Part shown: positions 1 through 10,367 of the stretch, in pieces
Layout: every line of letters begins with the position of its first letter
Numbering within the stretch: the first letter of the stretch is position 1
Assembly (NCBI RefSeq): GCF_000003195.3
Contig: NC_012877.2
Coordinates: 13,004,839-13,068,838 of the forward strand
Source: Sorghum bicolor
Taxonomy: Eukaryota > Streptophyta > Magnoliopsida > Poales > Poaceae
DNA: 64,000 nt
Direction of reading: 5' to 3'
Translations under genes and position numbers: made by a program
The notes under the pieces: generated by a model
What the model saw: the letters and a program-made list of their open reading frames with translations, nothing else
Told to the model about the DNA's origin: nothing
Databases searched by the model: none

Positions 1-229
1 ATTTTGAGATGTACCCGATTCTTTGCAGACTGCTCCAGAAAACAGCAAAGGACAGAAACAGAATTTTAACCAACCCCACTATTTAGTTCACTAATCCTTA
101 TGCCTTAGGCCTATAGACTAAATGAAATTGTAGAGGAAATCCACAAGATCATTACACTCATTACAAAGATCCAAATCAAGCATGAGCATAATAACAAACC
201 AAACCAAGCATCAAAGGTTCACACTTCAA
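1..229 (-). other. Untranslated leader of a Ty3/gypsy element (left part)
   Basis: This stretch is nearly the same as 9830-10057, the untranslated leader between PBS and gag of the neighbouring minus-strand element. It continues at 3855 after the CACTA insertion. Its gag and pol would lie left of the window. No coding potential is seen. Confidence 0.8.
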
Positions 230-424
230 CACTACAAGAATCCTGTGATTTTTTGACTTTTCATTTATGTCATTACATATGAAAATAATGTCACAACATA
301 AGAGTTGTGACAATTAGTTGACAAAAAACTATATGTCAAAAAATCACTGTCATAAATGGATCATGTGACATCTGTATATTCTTTGTCATAAGGTATGACA
401 TTGGTTATTTGTCATAATATCTGA
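230..424. repeat. CACTA terminal inverted repeat and left subterminal repeat array
   Basis: Dense short motifs of the TGTCA/TGACA type in both orientations follow the terminus. Such arrays are the usual transposase-binding subterminal repeats of CACTA elements. The same motif fills the right end. Confidence 0.75.
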
Positions 425-560
425 GACCTCGCCATGCCAGAAATTCTAATTAGTGATGCGTCTAGAGGCTCATTAGTGACGCATATAGCCAAAATGCGTC
501 TCTGATAACAATTTGCAAAAACAAAAAAAATAAATCTAGATCCACAGTGTACATTTCTGA
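425..560. repeat. Degenerate terminus of a second CACTA family
   Basis: Around 428-440 the sequence reads CGCCATGCCAGAAATTC and is followed by ATTAGTGATGCGTC and ATTAGTGACGC motifs. This resembles the CACTATGCCAC terminus and ATTAGTGACGCGTC subterminal repeats at 27485-27880. The first bases are mutated and no target duplication is identified. Confidence 0.4.
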
Positions 561-1840
561 ATCCCATGTTTCACAATATGATATATTTCACACCAGTACA
601 CACATAGTTCACACTTCACAGTATATACAGAAAGTTCTCATGATCAAAATACACAACAGTGTTGAACTGTAAGTGATTGCATAGAGTATCCTCCAGAACT
701 ACAAAGTAATGGTTGCTTTATAGAATAAATGTCTATACATATACCTCCTAGCTACTTCCATTCCTCTCAGCTCAATGTAGGCCAACTGATCCTAGGCTAC
801 AACAAAACAACAGATAGTTAATTAAAGAGATAAATGTAAGAAAGTCATTCTGCTAAATTGTTTTCTATAAAACAGCAGGTCGAGGTGCATAGCATACATA
901 GTGAATGATCTCCAATGGCAAATATACTTCCTAGTATGTAAACATATTATCAATGAATATGCAAATATACCATTCATGACAACCGCGACTATTTATCTAT
1001 GGTTTAATAATTGGAATTTTACAAGCTGAAAAATAGACCAACAGCAAAAACTAGTTAAACTAAATATCAACACACAAATAATGGAGACAAAAGGTTAGTG
1101 CATGAAAGAAGGAACAATGAGTATGCCCACCCAATTATGTAGGTCCATTGCAAATCTGCATGGTCCGATGTGTGCATATCTGTAAAAAAACAAAGTTCAC
1201 CAAGAATTAGCTAATACTACTTATATACTTACAGACTAGTAGTAAGGATCCATAAGATTCAGACCAGAAGAATAAAAATTGTAGCTATCAGAACAAGGAT
1301 TCATGAGTAATCATAGAAGGCAGTATAATAACTTGATGGTTTGAATATTTGACAGATCCATAAGAGCAATTGTAGGAAAATCGAAGAATTTCAGAAAAGT
1401 TTTTCTGTTGTACAAGTTCAAATGTTATTAAGTGTTTATAAAGTTTTTCTGAACTGCTAGTGTCGATCAGGAAAAAGAAGGGAAACCTTTCTGAACTCCA
1501 GAAGGAAAAAGAAGGGAAACAGAGTACTGACTGTCATGAAAAACTTCATTCTAATTTTGAGATGAGAACTCTATTTGACTTGAGAACTGTATTCTAAACA
1601 GAGTATTTTTAGAACCAAAAGCGCACAAAAATTGATGTCTAGAAAGTGTTTACATTTAAAAGATTGTTTGGACAGCACAAAGAATAAGAATATTCAGTGT
1701 TGCTAAATTGTCAATCCATTATCTATTCATATTTGTAGAAAATTAAAGTTATAAATCTGGTAGTCTACGCACAAAAAACATATATTTCCCACACATCAAG
1801 AATAGGAAGAACATAAGACAGACTACAAAATACATCTTAC
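561..1840. other. AT-rich interior of CACTA element, no gene seen
   Basis: The sequence is AT-rich, with no long frame and no recognisable repeat. It could be intron or downstream sequence of the captured minus-strand gene whose exon-like pieces lie to its right. Confidence 0.4.
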
Positions 1841-1981
1841 CCTCAAAGCTGCAAGTCCTTTATTTGCAAACAAATATTTTGATAAGTTAAATGTATCAGA
1901 GTTATAGTTGTCTACAGCAATATAGAAATTCCAGAGAATTTGAAAAGATGACCCAGTACCAACTGCTGCATACTTGCCCCA
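1841..1981 (-). pseudogene. Exon-like segment inside CACTA element, unidentified
   Basis: On the minus strand 47 codons are open and end exactly at a good donor (AGG|GTAAGA, intron starting at 1840). The frame is closed by a TGA upstream, and an alternative acceptor CAG lies within the segment. The predicted peptide is rich in aromatic and polar residues and I do not recognise the family. Together with the GC-rich 5' segment at 2625-3059 it suggests that pieces of a host gene were captured by the transposon. It could equally be chance. Confidence 0.3.
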
Positions 1982-1985
1982 TCAG

Positions 1986-2624
1986 GACGATGAGACCACA
2001 CAAATTCTAAATAGTTTGTCGATTCTGCTTGCTGCCTGTATACCCCATAATTCATAACCATGAAGTGGGACTCAAGATAAAATCCAAATTTCTAATCGCT
2101 AGAAACGGGGCCACATTACTAGAAATAAAGAGCCAATCTATTGAAAATAATTTCCCTTCAGCCAAGATAATCTTCTATGGAGATACAAGATATATCAGAA
2201 TGTTATCATACAAGTAGAGATCTGAACTTTCTGAGTTTCTGTATTACCCTGTGACAGGGATTTATTGACAAGAATGACTGGCATCCTACTCACCAACATG
2301 ATTAATTGCAAACTGCAACACAACTCTAAGCATAGCACAATTAATGCAACATCTTATATGCAGTCTGGCTTCTTTTTTGGCAAAGACTACATGGTAAAAA
2401 AAACTATTAAGTTCTGTACTAACTTAACAACGAAATTTAACTTTATCACCTGAACAACCAAATCGATTACACTAATACATTCGCAGTATCAAGAAGACTC
2501 CTAAAGCCTGACTATCTAAAAAGTACCTTTATTGTCACACAGCCATAGCTATACGAAGGTTCCAATGTTGTAAAAATTTGCAGATCTGTCAGGTTCCTAA
2601 ATCGAAGAGCATCCAGGAACAAAC
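1986..2624. other. Intron-like or intergenic sequence within CACTA element
   Basis: AT-rich, with only short chance frames and no homology recognised. It lies between two exon-like segments of the putative captured gene. Confidence 0.3.
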
Positions 2625-3059
2625 CTTGCAGAAATGGATGGAGACAACCAAAGGATTCCAATACCGTGGCAGATCTGTCAGGTTGCAGTCTCTAGAAAAA
2701 GATTTCGGGAGTCTACAGGCCACGGTGAGATCTATTCGCATGTCAGTTAATTGAAAAAAAATGGAGGCAGTAGAGAGTGGAGGAACCTTGGGCCGATGGC
2801 GAGCGACGCTGGCCGTAGAGGAGCCTAGGCCGGAGTGGGGGCAACAGTGGAGGTGCTCATCAGCGTCACCAGCGGCAGAGGAGCTGGGGACAGGAGCGGA
2901 GGAGCCTGGGGGGATGGCGACGGAGGAGGTGCCCAGGAGCGAAGCCAGCTGTAGGAGAGTCAGGGGCATGAGTAAAGGAGTTGGCGTCATGGCGGCGGTG
3001 GCGTGAGTGAAGGAGTTCCTGCGCGCCCGCGCCGACGACGTCGCCATCGCCGACGCCAT
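2625..3059 (-). pseudogene. GC-rich first-exon-like fragment, probable captured host gene 5' end
   Basis: The minus-strand frame is open from ATG (complement of 3057-3059) to a donor-like CAAG|GTTTGT at 2625. The frame in fact extends upstream to 3383. It begins with an Ala/Ser/Arg-rich stretch (MASAMATSSARARRNSF), then low-complexity Pro/Leu/Ser. This is typical of grass first exons or transit peptides, and the GC-rich sequence upstream (3060-3310) resembles a grass 5' UTR. The abrupt GC shift against AT-rich flanks, and its position inside CACTA termini, point to transduplicated host sequence. No domain is recognisable and expression cannot be judged. Confidence 0.35.
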
Positions 3060-3383
3060 CCCCCTGCTTGGAGCGGACGAATCTGCCGAGGCGCCGCGCC
3101 GACGATTCTTGTCGTCCACTACTAGGTTCGAGATTAGAGGGAGGCGGCGAGGGGGAGGGAGCTGAGGCGGACGCGGTGGCGGTCGGTCGGACGGACGCGC
3201 GGCGGCGACGGCTTGCAGGCGCGCCGAGCGGCGGCAGGCGAGCTGGGCGCGTGCGGGTGGCGGCGGGGGAGCGGGTGCTGGGCGCGTGGAAGGGTGGGGA
3301 GAAGGAATAGGCTTCGCGTGGCCTTTATTAGGCCGGCCGGATTGCAATTTAGGGTTTGGACTTCGGTCGCCGTCACCCAACAC

Positions 3384-3585
3384 GCCAAATTTGCCGAGGG
3401 TGTCTTTGCCGAGGGCCTGCCTTTGCCGAAGGTCAAGCCCTCGGCAAAGACCTCTTTGCCGAGGGCCAGACTTTGCCGAGGGCTTCTGGGACTGACCCTC
3501 GGCAAAGAGTGTCTTTGCCGAGTGCCCGAGATTTGGCCCTCGGCAAAGACTTAAGCCCTCGGCAAAGGACGCGTTTCCAGTAGTG
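3384..3585. repeat. Terminus and subterminal repeats of a third CACTA family
   Basis: Many alternating TTTGCCGAGGGC and CCCTCGGCAAAG units end in CGCGTTTCCAGTAGTG at 3585. In reverse complement this is a CACTACTGGAAACGCG terminus followed by CTTTGCCGAG repeats. This repeat type is familiar from grass CACTA elements. No matching opposite end is found in the window, and no target duplication is assigned. Confidence 0.6.
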
Positions 3586-3589
3586 AAGA

Positions 3590-3854
3590 GTATTTTAAAT
3601 ATTTCTAAAAATATTTTTTGGCACCCAACCTATGTCAATTTTTTTTTACATTTATATATTAGACCTCATGACATAGTGAATATTGTCATAGTATGGAATT
3701 ATAATAGTTCTATGACATTTTATTATGACATCTAGCTTTTTTATGTCACTAGGTCAAAATGTCTATTACAGAATGTCATAATCTGTATGATATAATGACA
3801 TCACGGTCTATTGTCATACTAAATATGTCAAAAAATCATGCATTTCTTGTAGTG
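3590..3854. repeat. Right subterminal repeat array and TIR of CACTA element
   Basis: Repeated ATGTCA/TGACAT motifs run into the terminal TTCTTGTAGTG. They mirror the array at 230-424 and support 230 and 3854 as one element's two ends. Confidence 0.75.
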
Positions 3855-4165
3855 CAAGCATTAACTCAACTTGCGGTACTATCGTTCTCTTCTTATTAAG
3901 GGTAAAGATCCTATAATTCCTATTTTAATGACGTTAGAAGGTGGTATGAAAAGTTCTAAAAGCATATTCAAAGCAAGGAGTGGAGATGAGAACAAGTCTT
4001 TAAAATAAGCAACAAGGTGAAGATGAATAGCAGTGAAAAGGATATAATATAGGAGAAAATATCAAGGTTTATAAAACAAGGATTTTATAGCAATTTTAAA
4101 ACCTTATGACGGCCAATTTCTAACTAGGCTTGCATCCGACAGTCAACAAAGCTTTGATACCAATT
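3855..4165 (-). other. Ty3/gypsy untranslated leader, continuation after CACTA insertion
   Basis: This matches 10058-10367, the leader next to the other LTR. It runs to the PBS and LTR edge at 4166 and is non-coding. Confidence 0.8.
4151..4162 (-). other. Primer binding site, initiator-Met tRNA type
   Basis: On the minus strand this reads TGGTATCAAAGC, three bases after the LTR end at 4166. It matches the 3' end complement of plant initiator tRNA-Met (TGGTATCAGAGC) except for one base. Confidence 0.8.
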
Positions 4166-6985
4166 TGTCACACCCATATTTTAAGAACAAAATAGGATGC
4201 ATAAAAGACTCATATGTGCCCCAGGAATAGTCGCACACATAAGTAGACAAATCTCAATTGTACCATTGCAGTGTTTATTACATAGCGAAACATAATAAAT
4301 CACATAGTCTCATACAAAGATGATAATAATATTAAACAACGCTCTCGACGGAAGCTCCACACAGGGACAACATTGACTGGTTGACCCCAAGCCTAGTACT
4401 CATAGCGGTAATCCTCATTCCAGTCATCTTCATTATCATATCCTGAGGTGTTGGGAAATTGCAAGGGTGAGCACATATCGTACTCAACAAGTATAACCAG
4501 GGGTTCATGAGGCTCAAATAGCTGACACTGGTTTGACTGCATTTAGCTTTTAATAGTGGATAACATGTTTAATCTTTGGATAGCAAATATCAAGGTAGCA
4601 TAAATAATCCCATAACCACATGATCAATGTATACAAGAATTAAGAATAACACATATAAACAACATAATAAACCATCATTTATCGTTATTAATCATGTTCA
4701 TCAGTGTCCATCTATTCCGTCAGTTTTCCGGGCCGCCCGTATCCGTGGGCACGGCTAGTATACCAGATTTAACACTCTGCAGAGGTTGTACCCATGAGTC
4801 ATGATTTACCCTTTCGCCCGAGGTAGCTAGTCTCTTAACCCCCTTCCTAGGGAGGTCGGCAGGGATCACTATGAAGCCTTTCAAAAGTTCGTCTAACAAG
4901 TTAGGGCCGCAAGGTTTCCTTCGCGAGCAGATATAGATACCCCCCTTCCGAATGGCACAATGACACGCAACCTATACACATAGGGACAGGGGCTCGCACT
5001 ATACCAGTGTCGGTTCAGCCCCTCTAGCGCCCTTTCGGGTAACCGCTAACAAGCTAGAAAAGGTCTTCATACCGAGCTAAAGCCAGAGCCATATAGCCCT
5101 CATGGTTGTACGAGTTGTCCCAGCTTTTGCCAAGGGATAAGTCCTTATGGAGGGTCAAGATCAATCTAGCAAAAGCCAGAGTTCTTTCCACCCTTTATAT
5201 TCAAGTTGGTAGAACGCTTATTTTATTGTTTATTGTATATTCAAATATTCATGTTACAAGATCATGGATTAATAATCAAGCACTAGCAAGAACTACCAAA
5301 TGCATATCCAAAATAGGTAACAAGGAATCCAGGATAACAATCATCTATGATTTTGCTAAGGTCATCAAAGTGATAGCATGCATATGATAAATGTTATATT
5401 AATTGTGTGTAGGTAACAAGGATGATCCCAAGTTATACTTGCCTTGATCAAAGCTCTCCTGAGCCTGCTGGTCTTCAAATGCTTGATCTTGAGCACCAAC
5501 GTACGGCTCACCGTCTAATCCCAATCATCAATCAACAACACGCAATCCAATGTAGACAATCATACACGAAGCAAACAAGATATAATTAGAACAATACACC
5601 AAACAGTGGTAAAACAAATATAAAAGTTTATCAAAATATTCTACGCAGCGCTACGATCACACAAACGTAAAGTTCACGAAAATCGGAATTAAAACGGAGA
5701 AGTTATGAATTTTCCAAGATTTCCTATAGAGAAATAATTAATTAAATGCTACTGTGAAATTAAATAGTTTCAAAACAGAGATTTAATACTTCTAACACGT
5801 AGATCTCGTAAATACTAATCTAACGGAATTTGAATGGACAAAAACGGAATTAAAATGAATATTTTATGAGCAAAACCAAATCAGTGGCAGACTTGTAAAT
5901 AGCAGAAAGCGCATTTTTCCATTAACCGGTCAGGAATACACCTTTGGCATTAGAAAACGTACTGCGGGTTGAATAGCGAAATCTTCAGGGACTCTTAACG
6001 AAAATGCGCAGCGAAGGGGTATGTTTTAATGCTGGCCGTTGATCTTCGGTTGAACGGTTGGCAGGCTTCCTGGGCGGCTCCCTGGTCACGCAGAGCCATC
6101 ATCCGGCTGGAGCTCGGCACCGGTTCGGTGGCGCCATGGCCACCACCTGGAAGCTCGCCGGCGTCCGCTGGCTTCTCGTTTCCGAGCACCGTTTCAAGAA
6201 AGAAAAACACCATCGGAACGAGGAGCTCACCGCGAACTCGAGGTGGTGCTTTGCTGGGGCCGAAGAACGACGGGAGGAGCTCGCGGCGCGTGGCAAGGCG
6301 CTCGGCTTGCGGCGAGATCCCGTCTGGTGGCTGCTGTAGCTAGGGCACGGATTTCGCGCGGCGAAGATGAGAAACACGCGCGGGGGCGATGCTAGGGATT
6401 ATATAGGGGCTCGGCTAACGCGTTTGGCAAGTAATCCCGAGAAATCGGGCCTCGGTTCGATCCGGCCGAGTCCGTCTCGCCCACGGCGCTGGGAAGAAGA
6501 TGGGAGGGGGGCGAGACACTGCCAGGTGGGGCCGGCTGTCAGCGAGCCAAGGCAGAGGGGCGCGCCCGCCAAGCCCAGCGCGGGCTGGGCCGAGGAAAGG
6601 GAGAAATGGGCCAGGGCGCGGGGGAGAGAAGGGGAGAAGAAGGAGCAGGACGGGGGTGAGGGGAACTGGGCCTCGGCCTGGATCCCAGGGGCTTTCTCTT
6701 TTTTTTTCTTTTTATTCTTCCCTTTTCCATTTTATTTTCTTTTCTGTTTTCTTTTCCTAAAACCTTTTCCAAATAAAATTGTGAATGCAAATAAATTCAA
6801 GCTAGAGTCAAACAATACAAAATAAAATATTCTTCAGCATGAATGCATAAACAAGTTTCTAATCTTATGATAAATTTTAGTTTTGACCAAAAAAATATTT
6901 AAGAGCTAAATTTAAATGCGCACAAAAATACTTAATTAAATCAAATAAATCCCTATTTATTTAAAACAGTTTTTTGGATGTTACA
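4166..6985 (-). repeat. Tekay-like LTR (middle LTR of the array)
   Basis: The plus strand runs from TGTCACACCC to GATGTTACA, so on the minus strand the LTR opens TGTAACATCC and ends GGGTGTGACA. It aligns along its length with 10368-13082, 37481-40189 and 58204-60891. Length is 2820 bases. It contains a GC-rich stretch downstream of the promoter (about 6030-6680) and a strongly conserved block at 4730-5100. Short frames within it are not conserved between LTR copies. Confidence 0.9.
6398..6405 (-). promoter_or_regulatory. LTR TATA box
   Basis: On the minus strand it reads TATATAAT within CCCCTATATAATCCC, about 580 bases from the LTR 5' end. The same spot in the sister LTRs reads TATAAAGG (near 12550) and TATAAGG (near 39660). 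Confidence 0.5.
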
Positions 6986-8166
6986 GAAACTCTTACTCAG
7001 ATCTGGCAATACCAACACAGGTGCAGTAGTCAATCTCTTCTTAAACTCCTCAAAACTAGCTTGACACTTATCAGACCATACAAACTTAGCATTCTTCTCC
7101 AACAGAGTAGTCATAGGCTTTGCAAGTTTTGAGAAACCTTCAATGAATCTACGATAATAACCAGCTAAACCAAGAAAACTGTGAATTTCACTTACATCTG
7201 TAGGTGGTTTCCAATTCAGCACATCTTTCACCTTACTAGGATCCACTGCAATACCACCATTAGAAACAACATGACCAAGGAAAGAAACTTCTTCCAACCA
7301 AAACTCATAGCATGTTCTTCCTTGGTTTTAGAGAATACCAGAATATCATCAATAAAGACCACCACAAACTTATCAAGATACTCCATAAATACTTTATTCA
7401 TCATGTACATAAAGTAAGCTGGTGCATTGGTCAAACCAAAAGACATAACTGTATACTCATACAACCCATACCTTGTTGTGAAAGCTGTCTTTGGTATATC
7501 TGAATTCCGAATCTTCAATTGATGATAACCAGAACGCAAATCAATCTTAGAGAACACACAAGCACCTCTTAGCTGATCAAATAAGTCATCAATCCTAGGC
7601 AGTGGGTATTTATTCTTGATAGTGACCTCATTAAGTGACCGATAATCAACACACATCCTTTGACTACCATCCTTCTTATCAACAAAGATAACTGGTGCAC
7701 CCCATGGTGATGAACTAGGACGAATGAACCCTTTATCTTGCAATTCCTTAATTTGTTTCTTAAGTTCTTCTAGTTCATTAACCCCCATTTTATATGGTCT
7801 TTTAGCTATGGGTGCAGTACCAGGTAGTAATTCAATAATAAATTCAATGTCTCGGTCAGGTGGCATACCTGGCAATTCATCTGGAAAGACATCCGGAAAC
7901 TCATCCACTACCAGATTCTGAGGATCAACATCATCATTCAGTTGGTTCACTTTAGCTGTGAGTGGTGCTTGCACTTTTACATCAACACTGATTCTTTCCC
8001 CCTTTGGTGTTGTCAGAGCCACTACTCTCTCTTTGCACTTAATATTTGTCTCATATTGCTTCATCCAATCCAAACCCAAGATCACATCTATGCCTGAAGT
8101 TCTCATAACCATGGGACTGATAGGAAAATATGCCCCCTTAAAGAAAGACTTGCTGAGGAGCAACAA
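6986..8166 (-). pseudogene. Ty3/gypsy pol fragment: protease end, reverse transcriptase, RNase H start (broken)
   Basis: The frame runs on the minus strand from the end of protease (ILGLDWMKQ) through an RT with the core motifs [26 protein letters not shown] and the catalytic box [10 protein letters not shown]. The RT makes cDNA from the element's RNA in virus-like particles. Against the copy at 62655-63989 about 64 bases are missing near 7300, just after FSKTKEEHA, which shifts the frame. The following thumb/RNase H-proximal part (6986-7297) is in another frame. Pol then ends at the LTR edge. RNase H active residues and integrase are absent, so this copy is dead. Confidence 0.9.
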
Positions 8167-9464
8167 TAAGAAACTGGTATAGTCCCTCCCGGTGAATTTA
8201 CTAGCATAGGGGTTTTCATTGCAACTTGTGGAATGCTATGAACTCTAACAAATGCTTGTGATATGAATGTATGCGAAGCTCCAGAATCAAATAAAACTAT
8301 AGCAGGGATAGAGTTGATGCTGAACGTACCCATCATAATCTCTGGTCCCTCCTGAAGTATCTCTGTAGCCACATTATTCACTGTTGCCGCATAAGCAGTA
8401 GACTTCTGGTTGCTGTTCGGCTTGTTGAGCTTCTCCGAGCAATCATATGACATATGTCCCTCTTTCCCACAACGGAAACACCTTGTAGGAGTGTTAGAAG
8501 CACTTCTTTTCATGGAGGTAGCATTTGAATTCCCTGAGCGGGGTGTCTGCTGACCATGTTGCTATTGATTATGGTTACGTTGTTGGAATGGAGGACGTTG
8601 GTTCCCACTCTGTGATTGATTCTGGAAACGCTGGGGTTGCTGGTTGCGGTTCCACTGACTAACTGATCCCTGGAATCTCTGCTGATAGCCTTGCTGAGAA
8701 CTGAAACGCTGACGGTTGTTGCTTCCAGAACCTTGTGCCAGCATCCTTCTCTTCTTATCCTGACCGTTACGCATATTGTCCAACACTATAGCCTGATTCA
8801 CCAGAGCTTGAATGGTAGGATAAGTGTTTCCTGCCAGCTGCAACCTGAGTTCATAGTATAGGCCTTTCATGAACAAGCGCTGCTTATCAGCATCTTCTCT
8901 GACATCGTTCGGAGCATAGCGAGCCAACTGTTCAAATGTGTCATGATATTCTGCCACAGTCATGGAGCCCATCCCGAGAGATCTGCATTCTTCTTGCTTG
9001 AGCTCCATCATTCCCTCACTTATATGTCGAGCTCTGAAGTCTCTACAGAATTCTAGCCATGTGACAGGAGGAGCATTGTTGGGACGAGCAGCTTGATACG
9101 ACTCCCACCATGTCTGAGCTGCCCCCTGAAGCTGTCCAGAAGCATACAACACCTTTTCCATATCATTGCACTGTGCTATGTTCAGTTGCCTCTCCACAGC
9201 ACGAAGCCAATCATCTGCCTCTATAGGATCAGCTGAGTGTGTAAATACTGGAGGTCTTCCCTTCATAAACTCTCCACGCTTGTCCCTCACATGAACAGGT
9301 GGTGGTGGAGGTTGCTGCTGTAGGTGCTGCATAAAAACGTGCATCATCTCATTTTGGGTTTGCATGAGTTCCTCCACAGTGATTGGGGCATTGCCACCAT
9401 TGCCACGGCCTCTGCCTCTGCCTCTTCCCCTTGCTTCCATCTGCATTCCAAGGTATAGAAACAT
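8103..9464 (-). pseudogene. Ty3/gypsy gag with CCHC knuckle and aspartic protease (one in-frame stop)
   Basis: The minus-strand frame opens at 9464. A start a few codons later, at the Met before the EARGRGRGRG stretch, is equally plausible. It encodes a Gag capsid-like region (residues about 60-230, including WLRAVERQLN and LEFCRDFRARH), then a Gln/Asn-rich linker. An in-frame TAG lies at 8562-8564, where a Gln codon would fit the Gln-rich context. The same frame then gives a zinc knuckle CFRCGKEGHMSYDC and a protease active site FDSGASH. The protease frame is lost near 8150, before RT. Gag packages the RNA and the protease matures the polyprotein. Confidence 0.9.
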
Positions 9465-10367
9465 GTCTTAGTAATGTCCAACATGACAATTACAAGAGGT
9501 AACAAAATCTGAAATTTTCTGGATAACATCCAACATTAGCAGATCAGAAAATCAGTCATATCTTGAGTTACATCATTCAAAAGGATACATGTTGTATACC
9601 GTCGGAAAGATAAAGAAATTATCTACAACTTTTATTTAGATTCTGTCGTTAAATTAGTCTAAACTGGGCATAACAAAAACTGTTCCAGAATTCCAGACTG
9701 CGCAGAAACCTCAACTTTGAACAGCCATAACTCCCAGATCATAATAGATAATGGTGTCACTCTTGCAGAATTGGAAAGATATGAAAGTATACTTGTTCCC
9801 AGAAAAATTTGATGAACATTGCACGAACAGATTTTGAATTACACTAGATTTATTGCAGACTGCTCCAGAAAATAGCAAAGGACAGAAACAGGATTTTAAC
9901 CAAACCCAACTATTTAGTTCATTAATCCTTATGCCTTTGGCCTATAAACTAAATGAAATTGTAGAGAAAATCCACAAGATCATTACACTCATTACAAAGA
10001 TCCAAATCAATCATGAACATAATAACAAACCAAACCAAGCATCAAAGATTCACAATTCAAACATTGCCTCAACTTGCGGCACTATCGTTCTTTTCCTATC
10101 AAGGGCAAAGATCCTAAAACACCTATCTCAAAGATGCCAGAAGGTGGTAAGAAAAGGTTCTAAAAGCATATCAAGCAAGAATTGGGGATGAGAATAAGTC
10201 TTTAAAATAAGCAACAAGGTGAAGATGAATAGCAATGAAAAGGGTATAGTATAGGAGAAAATATCAAGGTTTATAGAACAAGGATTTTGTAGCAATTTCA
10301 AAACCTTAAGACGACCAATTTCTAACTAGGCTTGCGCCCGACAGTCAACAAAGCTTTGATACCAATT
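9465..10367 (-). other. Untranslated leader of Ty3 element, between PBS and gag
   Basis: Non-coding and AT-rich. Its PBS-proximal 540 bases are duplicated at 1-229 plus 3855-4165, which gave the empty-site comparison for the CACTA insertion. Confidence 0.8.
10353..10364 (-). other. Primer binding site, initiator-Met tRNA type
   Basis: The minus strand reads TGGTATCAAAGC, three bases from the LTR edge at 10368. It is identical to the site at 4151-4162. Confidence 0.8.

Larger units (their letters stand above)
230..3854. mobile_element. CACTA (En/Spm-type) DNA transposon, non-autonomous, with captured or nested sequence
   Basis: The element starts CACTACAAGAA and ends TTCTTGTAGTG, so it has inverted CACTA termini. 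About 15 bases in, both ends share a further GATTTTTTGAC match. It is flanked by a 3-bp target duplication CAA (227-229 and 3855-3857), the CACTA hallmark. Removing 230-3854 plus one CAA restores the leader seen uninterrupted near 10050-10070, so the empty site is present in the same window. No transposase ORF is recognisable. The interior holds termini resembling two other CACTA families (near 425 and up to 3585) and exon-like minus-strand segments. It therefore looks like a non-autonomous gene-carrying CACTA, or a nest of several. Confidence 0.9.

Noticed and set aside
2589..3383. 264-codon minus-strand ORF as an intact host gene
   Set aside because: It lies wholly inside CACTA termini, its N-terminal third is translated 5' UTR-like low complexity, and no domain is visible. 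It is kept only as a possible captured fragment.
6367..6825. GC-rich plus-strand ORFs in LTRs (also 12276-12883, 39696-39983, 60358-60777)
   Set aside because: They lie in the same GC-rich stretch of four LTR copies, differ in frame and length, and do not conserve a protein. They are antisense shadows of LTR sequence.
10353..10364. tRNA-Met gene fragment
   Set aside because: Only the 12-base tRNA 3' end complement beside an LTR edge is present, which is a primer binding site.
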